From Butyrivibrio sp. FCS014 (GTDB lineage Bacteria > Bacillota > Clostridia > Lachnospirales > Lachnospiraceae), in NCBI RefSeq assembly GCF_000526935.1, contig NZ_JAHA01000019.1, forward strand, positions 868,001 through 932,000: a stretch of DNA of 64,000 bases, in the 5' to 3' direction. Position 1 is the first letter of the stretch, and each line of letters begins with the position of its first letter. Of this stretch, positions 34,296 through 43,242 are shown piece by piece. The notes beneath the pieces were generated by a model. It searched no databases. It was not told the origin of the DNA and saw only the letters and a program-made list of their open reading frames with translations. A program made the translations under genes and the position numbers.

Positions 34296-35387
34296 ATGGG
34301 TACTTTTTCAATAGGCCGAAAAGTCGCATCCTTTGGCAGCCTGATCCTGGGCGCAGTGCTTGCGATCGCCGGACTTGCCTTATCCATTACCAAAGCAGGC
34401 GATCTAATCCTGGGAACCATGCCCGGTAGCGGAACGCCTATCATTCTGGGACGAGGCGTAATGTTCGTATGCGGAATTCTTTTGTTCATATTAGGCCTGT
34501 ATCTTTTCCCAACATTTAAACATCATCGCACTATCATCAACATCATCTTCCTGTTCCCGCTTCTCTTTGCATTTGCGGTAACAGTGATCATTCCTCTGGT
34601 TCTTGGTATCGGATATTCCTTTACCGACTGGAACGGAATCACCATGAAGGGTGTGGTAGGATTTGCCAACTACGCCAGAATGTTCAGACAGCCGTCTTTC
34701 CTTTGGTCAATACTGCTGACATTCCTCTTTGTGGTTTTCAACATGATTCTCGTAAATCTTGTTGCTTTCCTTCTGGCTCTGCTTTGCACCTCAAGGATCA
34801 AGGGCCTTGGATTCTTCAGAGCAGCTTACTTCCTCCCCAACCTTATCGGAGGAATCGTACTTGGTTACATCTGGCAGTTCATTTTCAGTAATGTTGTCAC
34901 AAAGTTTACCGGTACCTACTCAATGCTTTCGGATACAAAGACAGCGTTCATTGCTATCATCATCGTATACATCTGGCAGTATGCAGGTTACATCATGCTG
35001 ATCTACATCACCGGTCTTAACACAATCCCCGGTGACGTACTTGAGGCATCTGCCATCGACGGTGCGAACAAGCTTCAGACTCTTTTCAATATCAAGCTTC
35101 CCATGATCGCACCTACAATTACGATCTGTACATTCCTTACACTTACATCAGCCTTCAAACAGTTCGATGTAAACCTTGCTCTTACAAACGGTAAGGGCTC
35201 AGTACAGTTCCTTGGTGAGTACATCGCCAACGGTACCGAGATGCTTGCACTTAACATCTACGGCACAGCTGTTGTAAATAACGACTACGCCCTTGGCCAG
35301 GCAAAGGCAGTTCTTTTCTTCATCATCCTGGCAATTGTATCTATCATGCAGGTACGTATTTCTAATAAGAGGGAGGTGGAACTGTAA
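34296..35387 (+). CDS. sugar ABC transporter permease (MalF type)
   Basis: A 363-residue permease. It has an N-terminal pair of extra hydrophobic segments (about residues 10-75) before the usual six-segment CUT1 domain, and the EAA loop AIDGANKLQTLFNIKLPMI. The ATG at 34296 is chosen for the AAAGGGGGA site; an upstream start would read through the attenuator. Its stop shares one base with the start of the next permease (TAATG). The extra N-terminal segments make it longer than the roughly 290-300 residues typical of the family. Confidence 0.92.
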   Translation: MGTFSIGRKVASFGSLILGAVLAIAGLALSITKAGDLILGTMPGSGTPIILGRGVMFVCGILLFILGLYLFPTFKHHRTIINIIFLFPLLFAFAVTVIIPLVLGIGYSFTDWNGITMKGVVGFANYARMFRQPSFLWSILLTFLFVVFNMILVNLVAFLLALLCTSRIKGLGFFRAAYFLPNLIGGIVLGYIWQFIFSNVVTKFTGTYSMLSDTKTAFIAIIIVYIWQYAGYIMLIYITGLNTIPGDVLEASAIDGANKLQTLFNIKLPMIAPTITICTFLTLTSAFKQFDVNLALTNGKGSVQFLGEYIANGTEMLALNIYGTAVVNNDYALGQAKAVLFFIILAIVSIMQVRISNKREVEL

Positions 35388-36256
35388 TGCATACCAAAGA
35401 AAAAGCTTCTTCAGTAGTGATCAGAATGATCATAGCAGTTATCGTTGCAGCATACGTTTTGTTCCCGTTCTTCCTGCTTGTTATCAACTCGGGAAAAGAG
35501 ACATCGGATATCACTTCCAATCCCGTAAGCTTCAACGGTATGAGTTTCGGCCAGTTCAAGTTCAATGTTCATGAGGTTATCAACGACCCCAACTTCCTGT
35601 TCTGGCGTTCCTTCGGTTACTCGGCACTTATCACTATCCTGTCCCTTGTGCTCCTTGCACTGTTCGGAGCAATGGCAGCATGGGTTATCTGCCGTAACAA
35701 GACCGCATGGTCAACAGTTATCTACTTCACCTTCATCGCATCAATGATCATTCCTTTCCAGGTAGTTATGCTTCCGCTTATTTCTACCTTCCGTGATGTA
35801 GGTAAGTTCATCGGATTCCCGATGCTCCAGTCAGTACCCGGTATCGTGTTCGCATACCTGGGATTCGGCGGAGCCATGACGGTATTCATTCTTGTAGGTT
35901 TCATCAAGGGTGTTCCCTTTGACCTCGAGGAAGCTGCTTCAATCGACGGATGTTCTCCTGAGCAGACCTTCTTCCAGATCATCTTCCCTCTGCTGACACC
36001 TGTAATCACAACAGTTACAATCCTTAACGGAATGTGGATCTGGAACGACTACCTTCTGCCTTCAATGATGCTTGGTCAGAACGGTAAGGTAATGACAATT
36101 CCCATTGCCATCCAGAAGTTCGTTGGATCTTACGTAAAGCGTTGGGACAGAATTCTTCCCGCTGCGCTGCTTGCCATCATTCCTATGATCATCATCTTCC
36201 TCATTGCACAGAAGCAGATCATGGAAGGTATGATCGAAGGTGCAGTGAAAGGCTGA
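35387..36256 (+). CDS. sugar ABC transporter permease (MalG type)
   Basis: A 289-residue permease with six hydrophobic segments, the EAA loop ASIDGCSPEQTFFQIIFPLL and the usual C-terminus ending in EGAVKG. Translation is coupled to the upstream permease by a one-base overlap and GGGAGG. No ATPase gene is adjacent, so a shared ATPase encoded elsewhere is presumed. The original terminator of this operon now lies about 2 kb downstream, beyond the group II intron. Confidence 0.93.
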   Translation: MHTKEKASSVVIRMIIAVIVAAYVLFPFFLLVINSGKETSDITSNPVSFNGMSFGQFKFNVHEVINDPNFLFWRSFGYSALITILSLVLLALFGAMAAWVICRNKTAWSTVIYFTFIASMIIPFQVVMLPLISTFRDVGKFIGFPMLQSVPGIVFAYLGFGGAMTVFILVGFIKGVPFDLEEAASIDGCSPEQTFFQIIFPLLTPVITTVTILNGMWIWNDYLLPSMMLGQNGKVMTIPIAIQKFVGSYVKRWDRILPAALLAIIPMIIIFLIAQKQIMEGMIEGAVKG

Positions 36257-36264
36257 GAGAACTT

Positions 36265-36363
36265 GCTGAGGTTTTGCCGAAGCTAGTTCGAACGTGTTCT
36301 GGCGAACGCGAAGCGTGAGAGCAGAACTTCCTTACGCGCAAAGCGCGAGAGCAGAACTTCCTT
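36265..36363 (+). repeat. intergenic repeat copy A (inverted partner of copy B)
   Basis: This stretch, starting nine bases after the permease stop, matches the reverse complement of 38393-38466 over about 68 bases, with shared blocks such as AGTTCGAACGT/GGTTCGAACGT, TTCTGGCGA and GAGAGCAGAACTTCCTT. The last block occurs twice in direct orientation here (36317-36333 and 36347-36363, 30 bp apart). Internal GTTCTG/CAGAAC pairs can form a hairpin. It does not encode a protein. Confidence 0.7.
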
Positions 36364-36422
36364 GCGAATATACATATAAACATAAATCAAGTAGGAGGCG
36401 GTGACTAGCCGCCGTCCTCTCA

Positions 36423-36454
36423 CAGCACCGTACGTACCGTTCGGTATACGGCGC
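36423..36454 (-). ncRNA. group II intron domain V
   Basis: On the minus strand this folds as GCGCCGTA/TACGGTGC below and TACC/GGTA above, with a GAAC loop and a two-base CG bulge, preceded by the AGC triad. That is the catalytic domain V layout. It begins just after the maturase stop codon and is followed by a domain VI hairpin (about 36390-36420) with a candidate branch-point A in CTACTTGAT. Confidence 0.85.
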
Positions 36455-36456
36455 TT

Positions 36457-37851
36457 TCAATAGTTGACGTGCACAGACTGATAGGCTGTGGCTAAATCAT
36501 AAAAGCCACTGTTTATCAGTCTTTCTTTTGTCATTGCCATATTTACTGCAACAGTATGCGACGTGAACCAGTGACCTCTTCGGCTGTTACCAGCCCGCCA
36601 TGCTAAGTCCTCGGGCACGCCCATCTTAATCAGATTACGTACCTTTGTCTTTGGTTTCTTCCATTGTTTCCATATACACATACGTATTCTGTGATAGAGC
36701 CATCCGTTGATGTCATCGACGTTCCACTTAATGCTTGCAATACCGTAGTAGTTGAGCCATCCTCTAGCATATACCTTGATTTTCTCAAGGCTAGGCTTGA
36801 TAGACTGCACAGACTTACGGGAAGATAAATCTTTCAGTTTTGACTTGAACTTCTTCCATGACTTTGGATGAACTCTGACAAAAATGCCACTTCCGTTCCT
36901 TCCCAATGCAAAGCCAAGGAATTTAAAATTTCGGATTGCAAACACACTAACAGTACGGCTTTTTTCCCGATTCACCGTGAGTTTCATGTTCTCTTCGAGA
37001 TATCTCGTACTGCTTTCCAAGAGTCTTTCAGACGCCCTTTTGCTTCTAGCTAGGAGCACGATGTCATCTGCATATCTAATGCAAGGAACACCCCTCTTTA
37101 GAAACTCTTGGTCGAACTCATTGAGGTAGATGTTCGCAAGAAGCGGTGATAGATTACCACCTTGTGGCGAGCCTTCCTCTGTGTCAATGACCACTCCATT
37201 TTCCATTACGCCACTCTTTAGATAGCGTTTAATGAGCTGCACCACACGCTCATCCTTTACATTCTTCCGCAGAAGATTTATAAGGATTTCGTGATTTAAG
37301 GTATCGAAATACTTGGATAAATCAAGAACCACAGCAAATGTGTAGCCTTGCTCTGCGTACTCTTTGACCTTTCGTATTGCTCCTTTTGCATCTCTGTTTG
37401 GACGGTAACCATAGCTTCCATCCGCAAACTGTGGCTCGTAGATCGGCATAAGCTGTTGGGCTATTGCCTGCTGGAGTATACGGTCTATCACTGTTGGTAT
37501 GCCAAGCTTTCGCACACCACCATCTGGTTTTGGAATCTCAACTCGCCTGACTGGCGACGGAGTGTACTTCCCCCGATATATACGGTCAGTTAGCTCCTGC
37601 TGATGTTCCTTAAGATAGGGAAGTGCATCTTCGATGGTCATGCCATCAATCCCTGGCGCTCCCTTGTTTGCCTTCACTCTCTTATACGCTCTGTTTAAGT
37701 TGTCTTTATACAGTATCGCTTCCAAGAGTCTCGGCTGTGCACTGTCTCTTTCTTTCCATATCCGATTGAATGACCTACGCGCTTTCGCATACCCTTCATG
37801 TTCCGCATTATCTCTTTGCGAACAGCCATTGTTTTCAATGTTTTCTGCCAT
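36457..37851 (-). CDS. ltrA: group II intron reverse transcriptase/maturase
   Basis: A 464-residue intron-encoded protein. The reverse transcriptase domain (about residues 60-300) carries the fingers motif RVKANKGAPGIDGMT, the palm motif IRYADDIVLL with catalytic YADD, and GSPQGGNLSPLL. The maturase (X/GIIM) domain occupies about 340-430. There is no HNH endonuclease domain, as in class C introns. The frame is uninterrupted, so splicing and retrohoming could still work. It begins behind GGAGG and ends immediately before domain V. Confidence 0.95.
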   Translation of the reverse strand: MAENIENNGCSQRDNAEHEGYAKARRSFNRIWKERDSAQPRLLEAILYKDNLNRAYKRVKANKGAPGIDGMTIEDALPYLKEHQQELTDRIYRGKYTPSPVRRVEIPKPDGGVRKLGIPTVIDRILQQAIAQQLMPIYEPQFADGSYGYRPNRDAKGAIRKVKEYAEQGYTFAVVLDLSKYFDTLNHEILINLLRKNVKDERVVQLIKRYLKSGVMENGVVIDTEEGSPQGGNLSPLLANIYLNEFDQEFLKRGVPCIRYADDIVLLARSKRASERLLESSTRYLEENMKLTVNREKSRTVSVFAIRNFKFLGFALGRNGSGIFVRVHPKSWKKFKSKLKDLSSRKSVQSIKPSLEKIKVYARGWLNYYGIASIKWNVDDINGWLYHRIRMCIWKQWKKPKTKVRNLIKMGVPEDLAWRAGNSRRGHWFTSHTVAVNMAMTKERLINSGFYDLATAYQSVHVNY

Positions 37852-38331
37852 AAATGGTCATTCCTCCTTTCTCGGTCATACTTAAGACTCCTACTGATTC
37901 GGTCCTTCGGTCAGCATGTCCATGTTTCCATGTCCATATCCCTACTATGACCTCTGCTGACTTCTGCATGTTCAGCACCGCCTCGTTTCCTTGTACGGTG
38001 GTTACTCCTTTCAGAGCATTTCACGCAGACCTCCCTAGGTACCACACGTTTCTTCCTCTCCATCCATCTGCCTCATTTATCATGCATGATTCCGTGTAGT
38101 TATTGGGCTTCGACTTGTGATGCAGCCTTACCCTCATGCATAACCTCATATGAGATTTCTGTACGTCAGACCAGAGATTTGCCCGTGGGTTAGTATGTTC
38201 CCCACATCCAGCTTCCTTCAGATTCCACCTCGCGGCGGACACCCTTGCCTTCGGCTATATCCTTCCCACTACCGGGCGGATTCGGGACTTTAACCCGTTA
38301 GAAACGTGCGCCGCTAGGCGCACACCCATAT

Positions 38332-38364
38332 AAAAGCCCCCGGAGCTTAGTTCCGGGGGCTTTT
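38332..38364. terminator. bidirectional terminator used as intron insertion site
   Basis: AAAAGCCCCCGGA and TCCGGGGGCTTTT form a 13-bp perfect stem with a seven-base loop, GC-rich inside and T-rich on both outer sides, so it works in both directions. It would originally have served the plus-strand importer operon and the minus-strand cyclophilin operon. The intron begins six bases beyond it on the minus strand. Confidence 0.88.
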
Positions 38365-38392
38365 GCCATGCATTTAGAACTTATTTATGTCA

Positions 38393-38466
38393 TAAGGAAG
38401 TTCTGCTCTCGTGCCAAAGCACTCGCCAGAACAACGTTCGAACCAGATTCGAAAGAACCTCATCAG
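38393..38466 (-). repeat. intergenic repeat copy B
   Basis: This is the inverted counterpart of 36265-36332, ending at the cyclophilin stop. With the intron removed, copies A and B would flank the bidirectional terminator as an imperfect inverted repeat, each beginning right at the end of a coding gene. Function is unknown; it looks like a dispersed intergenic repeat family. Confidence 0.65.
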
Positions 38467-38468
38467 TT

Positions 38469-38990
38469 TCAAACAGTTTCAGGTTCGGGATAATCAACAC
38501 CGAAGGTCTCAACGGTAACTGTCTTCATTACCTGAGGAGTTACGGGGCGATCGTCCCAGTCTGTCTGCGTCTCAGCAATGGCGTTAACCACTTCAAGTCC
38601 CTCAATTACCTTACCGAATGCAGCATAGTCGCCGTCAAGGTGAGGTGAAGTCTTGTGCATGATAAAGAACTGTGAACCTGCTGAGTTGGGCATCATTGAA
38701 CGTGCCATGGAAAGAACTCCCTCAGTGTGCTTAAGGTCATTCTTAAAGCCGTTGCTTGAGAACTCACCCTTAATGCCGTAGCCTGGGCCGCCCATACCGC
38801 TGCCCTCGGGATCTCCACCCTGAAGCATGAATCCGCGGATTACTCTGTGGAAGATAAGTCCGTCATAGAAATGCTTGTTGATAAGTGAGATAAAGTTGTT
38901 TACAGTGTTGGGTGCAATCTCGGGATAAAGCTCAGCCTTCATCACATCTCCGTTTTCCATTGTGATTGTTACTATTGGATTCTGTGCCAT
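38469..38990 (-). CDS. peptidyl-prolyl cis-trans isomerase, cyclophilin type
   Basis: A 173-residue cytoplasmic cyclophilin, the normal single-domain length, with no signal peptide. Family motifs are FHRVIRGFMLQGGDPEGSGMGGPGYGIKGEF (catalytic Arg in FHRVI), MARSMMPNSAGSQFFI and HLDGDYAAFGKVIEGLEVV. It assists proline isomerisation in protein folding. It follows the TPR gene by 50 bases and may be the last gene of that operon. Its terminator is the hairpin at 38332-38364. Confidence 0.95.
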   Translation of the reverse strand: MAQNPIVTITMENGDVMKAELYPEIAPNTVNNFISLINKHFYDGLIFHRVIRGFMLQGGDPEGSGMGGPGYGIKGEFSSNGFKNDLKHTEGVLSMARSMMPNSAGSQFFIMHKTSPHLDGDYAAFGKVIEGLEVVNAIAETQTDWDDRPVTPQVMKTVTVETFGVDYPEPETV

Positions 38991-39040
38991 TTTAATTCCT
39001 CCGTTTTATCTATATATTTATTTGCTATAAATATCTGCTT

Positions 39041-39814
39041 TTACCAGGGACTGTTATTGTAGTCGGATCCGTATCCTCCCTCTTCTTCTCCGCCGGGAGA
39101 TCCTCCTATATAATCGCCCCATTTCTCCATGGTGTCGCGCTGGTCCTTTCTGTCTTCAAGAGCATTCTTCTTGTTCTCTTCCAGTTCCTTCTGTACCTTC
39201 TTCTCCTTGTCGGAAGGCTTGGAATCTTCGCTTGATCCGTCATCGGAATCGCTGCTGTTGCCCTGATCCTGCTGCTCCTGGCTGTTGTTGTTCTGATCGG
39301 GATTCTTGAGCTTTTCTATCATCCTGTCTATATCTTCCTTGAGCTGTTGTGCATCAGCATCGTGCCCCGGCTCACCTTCATCGGTGGCACAGCCCTTCTC
39401 AAGAAGAATATCTCTTGCTTTATAGAGTATAAACAGCGCCGTGTCTATCTTTTCCTGACTTGTCAGGTTGTTGAAATCGATGGTATTGCAAAGGGAAAGA
39501 GCAAGGTTGACTCTTATATCACACTCCTTTTCCTCTGTGGGGTGCTGCTTAAGTGCCTCGGTATACTGGCCTACCGCCGCATTGTAATCACCCTGCTTGA
39601 AGGCGGCATTTCCAAGGTTGTAGTAGGGAATATAGCTCTCGGGGAAATTGTACTTAAGAAGAGAGGACTCCTCCTCGGTCTTGTATTCACCCTTGTTGTA
39701 AGCACTTACGAAGGACATGTTCGTTCCAAGTCTCACCGCCTGATAAATGCCCAGCAAAAGAAGTATCAGTCCCACTAATGCATAAAAGTACATTCTAAGA
39801 GGTATTTTTTTCAT
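39041..39814 (-). CDS. membrane-anchored TPR protein (BatC/BatE-like)
   Basis: A 257-residue protein. One N-terminal membrane segment (about 8-27) is followed by TPR repeats at about 60-130 (PYYNLGNAAFKQGDYNAAVGQYTEAL is a clear repeat). The tail is long and very hydrophilic (Asn/Gln/Ser/Asp/Lys-rich), ending in Gly/Tyr. The closest pattern is the TPR member of Bacteroides-aerotolerance (Bat) operons, which also contain MoxR, DUF58 and VWA proteins, all present upstream. It lies three bases after the VWA gene. Function in Gram-positives is not established; envelope protein assembly is a guess. Confidence 0.82.
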   Translation of the reverse strand: MKKIPLRMYFYALVGLILLLLGIYQAVRLGTNMSFVSAYNKGEYKTEEESSLLKYNFPESYIPYYNLGNAAFKQGDYNAAVGQYTEALKQHPTEEKECDIRVNLALSLCNTIDFNNLTSQEKIDTALFILYKARDILLEKGCATDEGEPGHDADAQQLKEDIDRMIEKLKNPDQNNNSQEQQDQGNSSDSDDGSSEDSKPSDKEKKVQKELEENKKNALEDRKDQRDTMEKWGDYIGGSPGGEEEGGYGSDYNNSPW

Positions 39815-39817
39815 AAC

Positions 39818-40777
39818 TTATAACCTCCCTCTTCTGGCTATTATGAACAGCTCGATAAGTATCATGAGAACCAGCGGCATTGCAAAGAAGTAATAGAGGT
39901 CTTTAGTGATCTCCGCTCCCTGGCCGCTTTCTATCACGGTCTTACTGGACTCCTTGATGATCTGGATGCGGCCTTTAAGGGCCTCTTTTCCGTTGTTCAT
40001 GTTCTCATATTCAAGGCCAAGCTGCTCTGCGATGGTCTTAAGATTATTCTCATCAATACGGGAAATGGCATCGCCATGAGTCTTGTAATCATAGACGTTG
40101 CCGTAACGCTCTTTCATCTTGCCGCCGGTCGCAGTTCCGTAGCCCATTACCACTCCGGAATCTATATACTGTGCAAGGTCAGAATAATCCTTGAGCTTTC
40201 TGCCGTTGGTGATCTCGCCGTCACTTATATAGAAGACGATTGTCTTTCTGTTCTCCTTTTTCTGGGATGAAAGAAGAAGAGCTTCGATGTCCTGATAGGG
40301 GATGGACAGATCGCTTCCCTTGGCGTAGTAGCTGTCGGGCATGTCAAAGGTATCCATAAGGTCCCTTATATACTCAAGATCCTGGGTAAAGGGCGCCAGC
40401 ACATGTGCGCTGTCATCAAAGGTAACAAGACCGAAGTTGCTTCCGGCCAGCTCATCGAGAATGTAATTCACATCAGATGTAACTCCGCTCATTCGTGTCT
40501 TGGAGCCATTGTAATCCATAGCCCACATACTGATGGTATTGTCGACGACAAAAAGCACATCCAGATTCTTGGTGGCAAACTCATACTGGCTCTCCACAAT
40601 GCAGGGTCTTGCCCCCACCAGAAACGCCAGAGCATATATCAGTGACAGCCGTACCAGAGTGCCGATCTTGTCAGCCCTGTGAGCCTTATTGTTGATAATG
40701 AGAAATGCGGTGAGGACAAATAGCAGTAAAAAGCCCGCCACCAGCGCTCCCATGGGTAAAATAGGTTGAAACTTCAT
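39818..40777 (-). CDS. membrane VWA-domain protein (Bat-like)
   Basis: A 320-residue protein. Two membrane segments near the N-terminus (about 8-27, 42-60) and one at the C-terminus (about 295-315) bracket a von Willebrand A domain that starts LDVLFVVDNTISMWAMD. The metal site reads DxTxS rather than the commoner DxSxS. The start ATG at 40775-40777 overlaps the upstream VWA gene by four bases (ATGA). An extended start 14 codons earlier is rejected for that reason. It probably pairs with the upstream VWA protein. Confidence 0.88.
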   Translation of the reverse strand: MKFQPILPMGALVAGFLLLFVLTAFLIINNKAHRADKIGTLVRLSLIYALAFLVGARPCIVESQYEFATKNLDVLFVVDNTISMWAMDYNGSKTRMSGVTSDVNYILDELAGSNFGLVTFDDSAHVLAPFTQDLEYIRDLMDTFDMPDSYYAKGSDLSIPYQDIEALLLSSQKKENRKTIVFYISDGEITNGRKLKDYSDLAQYIDSGVVMGYGTATGGKMKERYGNVYDYKTHGDAISRIDENNLKTIAEQLGLEYENMNNGKEALKGRIQIIKESSKTVIESGQGAEITKDLYYFFAMPLVLMILIELFIIARRGRL

Positions 40778-41889
40778 TTCTGTAACACCAATCCTGTCGT
40801 GCAAGCCAGTGCAAGACAAATAATCAAAATAATATACGGAATCTCCGGAAGGTCCACGGTCTGCCTGGTCATAACAACCTTGACCAGCATAGCCTCCTGC
40901 TTCTGGATATCCTGAACAATGGAGGAAACGGGAAGGTTGGCTGTCCTTACGTAGAACTTGCCTCCTGTGGTCTCCACCGCAGTCTTAAAGCCGTTAAGAC
41001 ATGATGAATAGCTGTACTCTTCAGGCTGATAGAACTTCTCCTCTGAAGGGAAGATACCGAACACGGTAACCTTGTTCTTCTTGCAGTAATCTGCCGCCTC
41101 CTGAAGGTTGATGACCTCTCTTCCGTAGGCATTGAGCTCATTGTCGGTGCTCATGATGATAACTCTCGTCCTCTCGGAATTACCAAGATAGGGAAAAGAG
41201 TATAAGGCGGTGCCAAGGCCCTCTCCAATGAGGGAGGATCCTCTGTACCAGTTGTCATAAAGGGTTCCCGCCTCGAAATAGTCCAGTCTCTCGTTCAGCT
41301 CCTTGAGCCTCTCCGACTTATCATCCGGAACATATCTTAAGTCATCATACACAAGAAAATAGTCCTCGTAGTACTCCTTCTGCATCTTGAAGTACTCGTT
41401 GAGTTCATCAAGTCTGTCAATGACATAGTCGTAGTCGTCAGTCAGGGGAACGTAGGTGACGGAAGAAGTATTGAAAATGCTTATTCCGAACCTGTCTCCC
41501 TCAAGGCCTGCCACAACACCCTTAAGATAATCCGTTATCTCTGAATTCAGATCGTACAGGGAATAGGAAACATCAAGGCAGAGGATGATATCTCTTTTCT
41601 TGACTCCGCTGACAGTATCGTCGGTTCTGTAGGGTCTTGCTATCAGGAAAAGACCCGCCACAACACTGCCAATGATTCCTGCCAGCATCAGGGCTGACAA
41701 GATGCGGTATCTAATGGCAAGGGAGCGATACAACGGAGAATTCTTGATTCTCGAAGTATTGGCTGCCTTGGTACCCCTGGTATATACGCCGGTTCTTTTA
41801 CTGTGTATAAAGAAAAGAACAATCAGTCCCGCCACCAGCACGAAAATACTGATGATCAGGAACTTCTCATACATTAACTTCAGTTCCAT
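40774..41889 (-). CDS. membrane VWA-domain protein (Bat-like), second copy
   Basis: A 371-residue protein with N-terminal membrane segments (about 8-28 and 62-85), a VWA domain with a canonical MIDAS (ILCLDVSYS), and a C-terminal membrane segment. The VWA domain has a long charged insertion at about 165-215. It overlaps the upstream membrane gene by 10 bases and the following VWA gene by four, so expression is tightly coupled. Confidence 0.88.
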   Translation of the reverse strand: MELKLMYEKFLIISIFVLVAGLIVLFFIHSKRTGVYTRGTKAANTSRIKNSPLYRSLAIRYRILSALMLAGIIGSVVAGLFLIARPYRTDDTVSGVKKRDIILCLDVSYSLYDLNSEITDYLKGVVAGLEGDRFGISIFNTSSVTYVPLTDDYDYVIDRLDELNEYFKMQKEYYEDYFLVYDDLRYVPDDKSERLKELNERLDYFEAGTLYDNWYRGSSLIGEGLGTALYSFPYLGNSERTRVIIMSTDNELNAYGREVINLQEAADYCKKNKVTVFGIFPSEEKFYQPEEYSYSSCLNGFKTAVETTGGKFYVRTANLPVSSIVQDIQKQEAMLVKVVMTRQTVDLPEIPYIILIICLALACTTGLVLQK

Positions 41890-42377
41890 GATTTGATAAC
41901 TCCCATTGCCGCCTGACAGGATTTAACAAGATCCTTGTCCTTGCCCTTCTCGTCTTCGGCAAACTCAGGCACATAGTACTCTTCCATAAGCTCGTCAAGC
42001 TTTCTGATGCCCATGGCCTTAACTTCTTTTATAGTGTAATTCTCAACGTTGATTCCTGTTGCTTCGTGAACAAAGCCTCTTATCTCAGCGGAAAGGCGCT
42101 GGTAGCCATCTCTTTTGTCCAGTCTTCCTGCAGAATAGGCCACCTGTATATCATGCACCTTGCTGATATATGCCATCCTGAGCTTTTCCAGTCTCTCGGG
42201 AGTGATCTTGATATGCCGGGGCACCGGAGGTACCGCCTTTTTGACCTTAAATATCTTCATAAGCTTTGCAATCACATAAATAATGATGGCAAGGGCTGCA
42301 AGAAGAATCGCCGCAACTATCAAATAGACCCACCAGCTGTATGAAAAGGGGGCCTGTAATTCAACCGTAGTAACCAT
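41880..42377 (-). CDS. small membrane protein of the MoxR/DUF58/VWA operon
   Basis: A 165-residue protein with one membrane segment (about 15-38) and a soluble helical domain of about 110 residues rich in charge (ITPERLEKLRMAYISKVHDIQ). It is not a family I can name. It occupies the position that a DUF4381-like protein often holds in Bat-type operons, and the length and topology fit. The ATG at 42375-42377 with AAGG upstream is preferred over a TTG five codons earlier. It overlaps DUF58 by 17 bases and the VWA gene by 10. Confidence 0.8.
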   Translation of the reverse strand: MVTTVELQAPFSYSWWVYLIVAAILLAALAIIIYVIAKLMKIFKVKKAVPPVPRHIKITPERLEKLRMAYISKVHDIQVAYSAGRLDKRDGYQRLSAEIRGFVHEATGINVENYTIKEVKAMGIRKLDELMEEYYVPEFAEDEKGKDKDLVKSCQAAMGVIKSWN

Positions 42378-43242
42378 TTCTGTACCTTTCAAGCAGATCC
42401 ACTGTTCTGCCTATTATATCTTCCTCAGAAGAAAGAGTCATAAGAGCCGCTCTGTTTCGCTTGCATATCTCGGAGGCATTGCCGATGATGGCTTCTCTCT
42501 GCCTTACCTCCTCCTCGTGAAGTGCCTTGCTGTGAGACAAAAAGAATCTCTCATACCTTGAAAGCTCGGTGTCAAATACATTGTCTCCCGTAAGGAAAGC
42601 ATCCTCCACGTTGATGATAAGAAGATCGTGATTTGACGCAACGCTTCTGATCACGCCCTCAGAGAGCATTGAAAGCCCTTCAATATCGGTCAGAAGAAAG
42701 ATGATCATTTTCTTTCTGACGGTATTTAGGACCTCGGTTAAAGTATCCACTATCGTATGATCAACATCGGATGTGATCTTACTCTCGTAGTCGTAAAGCA
42801 GCTTCTCAAGATGATCGGTTCCGGATTTAAAGTAGCTTATGTAGGAGCTTCCCTCCCCGGGATAAGCCATGGCATAATCTGCGCCGTTCCTGCCGACTAT
42901 ATAGGCCAAAGTTCCGAAGGTCATCAGCATAAGTTCCTTCTTGGCCTCAGCCGCAGCCGTGTCTCCCTGCATCTTGCTGCCTCTGTCGCATATGAACATA
43001 ACATTGTGGCGGCGGTCCGTCATATATCTGCGGACCAGGATGGTTCCCATTCTCGATGAGGATTTCCAGTCTATGTCATGGACATCGTCACCTATCATGT
43101 ATTCCTTGAGGTCATCAAACTCCATGCTTCGGCCTCTGTGAAGGGAATGAAAATCACCGTCCAGAATGTTGGAGGTCTTTTTATTTGTATAAAGAGCTAC
43201 CGCCCTTCGTATCTTGGATAGGTATTCGTAATCTATTTTCAT
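42361..43242 (-). CDS. DUF58 family protein
   Basis: A 293-residue protein with the family hallmark GDDVHDIDWKSSSRMGTILVRRY near residues 50-72, then a VWA-like fold with VMFICDRGSKMQG in the metal-site position. It is cytoplasmic, with no membrane segment, unlike some longer members. It shares one base with the MoxR gene stop and is the usual MoxR partner. Function is inferred only from the operon: chaperone-type control of envelope proteins. Confidence 0.92.
   Translation of the reverse strand: MKIDYEYLSKIRRAVALYTNKKTSNILDGDFHSLHRGRSMEFDDLKEYMIGDDVHDIDWKSSSRMGTILVRRYMTDRRHNVMFICDRGSKMQGDTAAAEAKKELMLMTFGTLAYIVGRNGADYAMAYPGEGSSYISYFKSGTDHLEKLLYDYESKITSDVDHTIVDTLTEVLNTVRKKMIIFLLTDIEGLSMLSEGVIRSVASNHDLLIINVEDAFLTGDNVFDTELSRYERFFLSHSKALHEEEVRQREAIIGNASEICKRNRAALMTLSSEEDIIGRTVDLLERYRNGYYG

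Larger units (their letters stand above)
36386..38325 (-). mobile_element. group II intron, bacterial class C style, with intact maturase gene
   Basis: About 1.94 kb. On the minus strand the 5' end reads GTGTGCGCC (from 38325; GTGCGCC from 38323 is the alternative), fitting the GUGYG group II start. The 3' end is a domain V/VI pair finishing CTACTTGAT at 36386. Between them are about 470 bases of structured RNA domains (37852-38325, no other gene seen) and the reverse transcriptase gene. Insertion six bases behind a terminator hairpin, and the lack of an endonuclease domain in the protein, are the marks of class C introns. The element looks intact and recently active. Confidence 0.88.
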
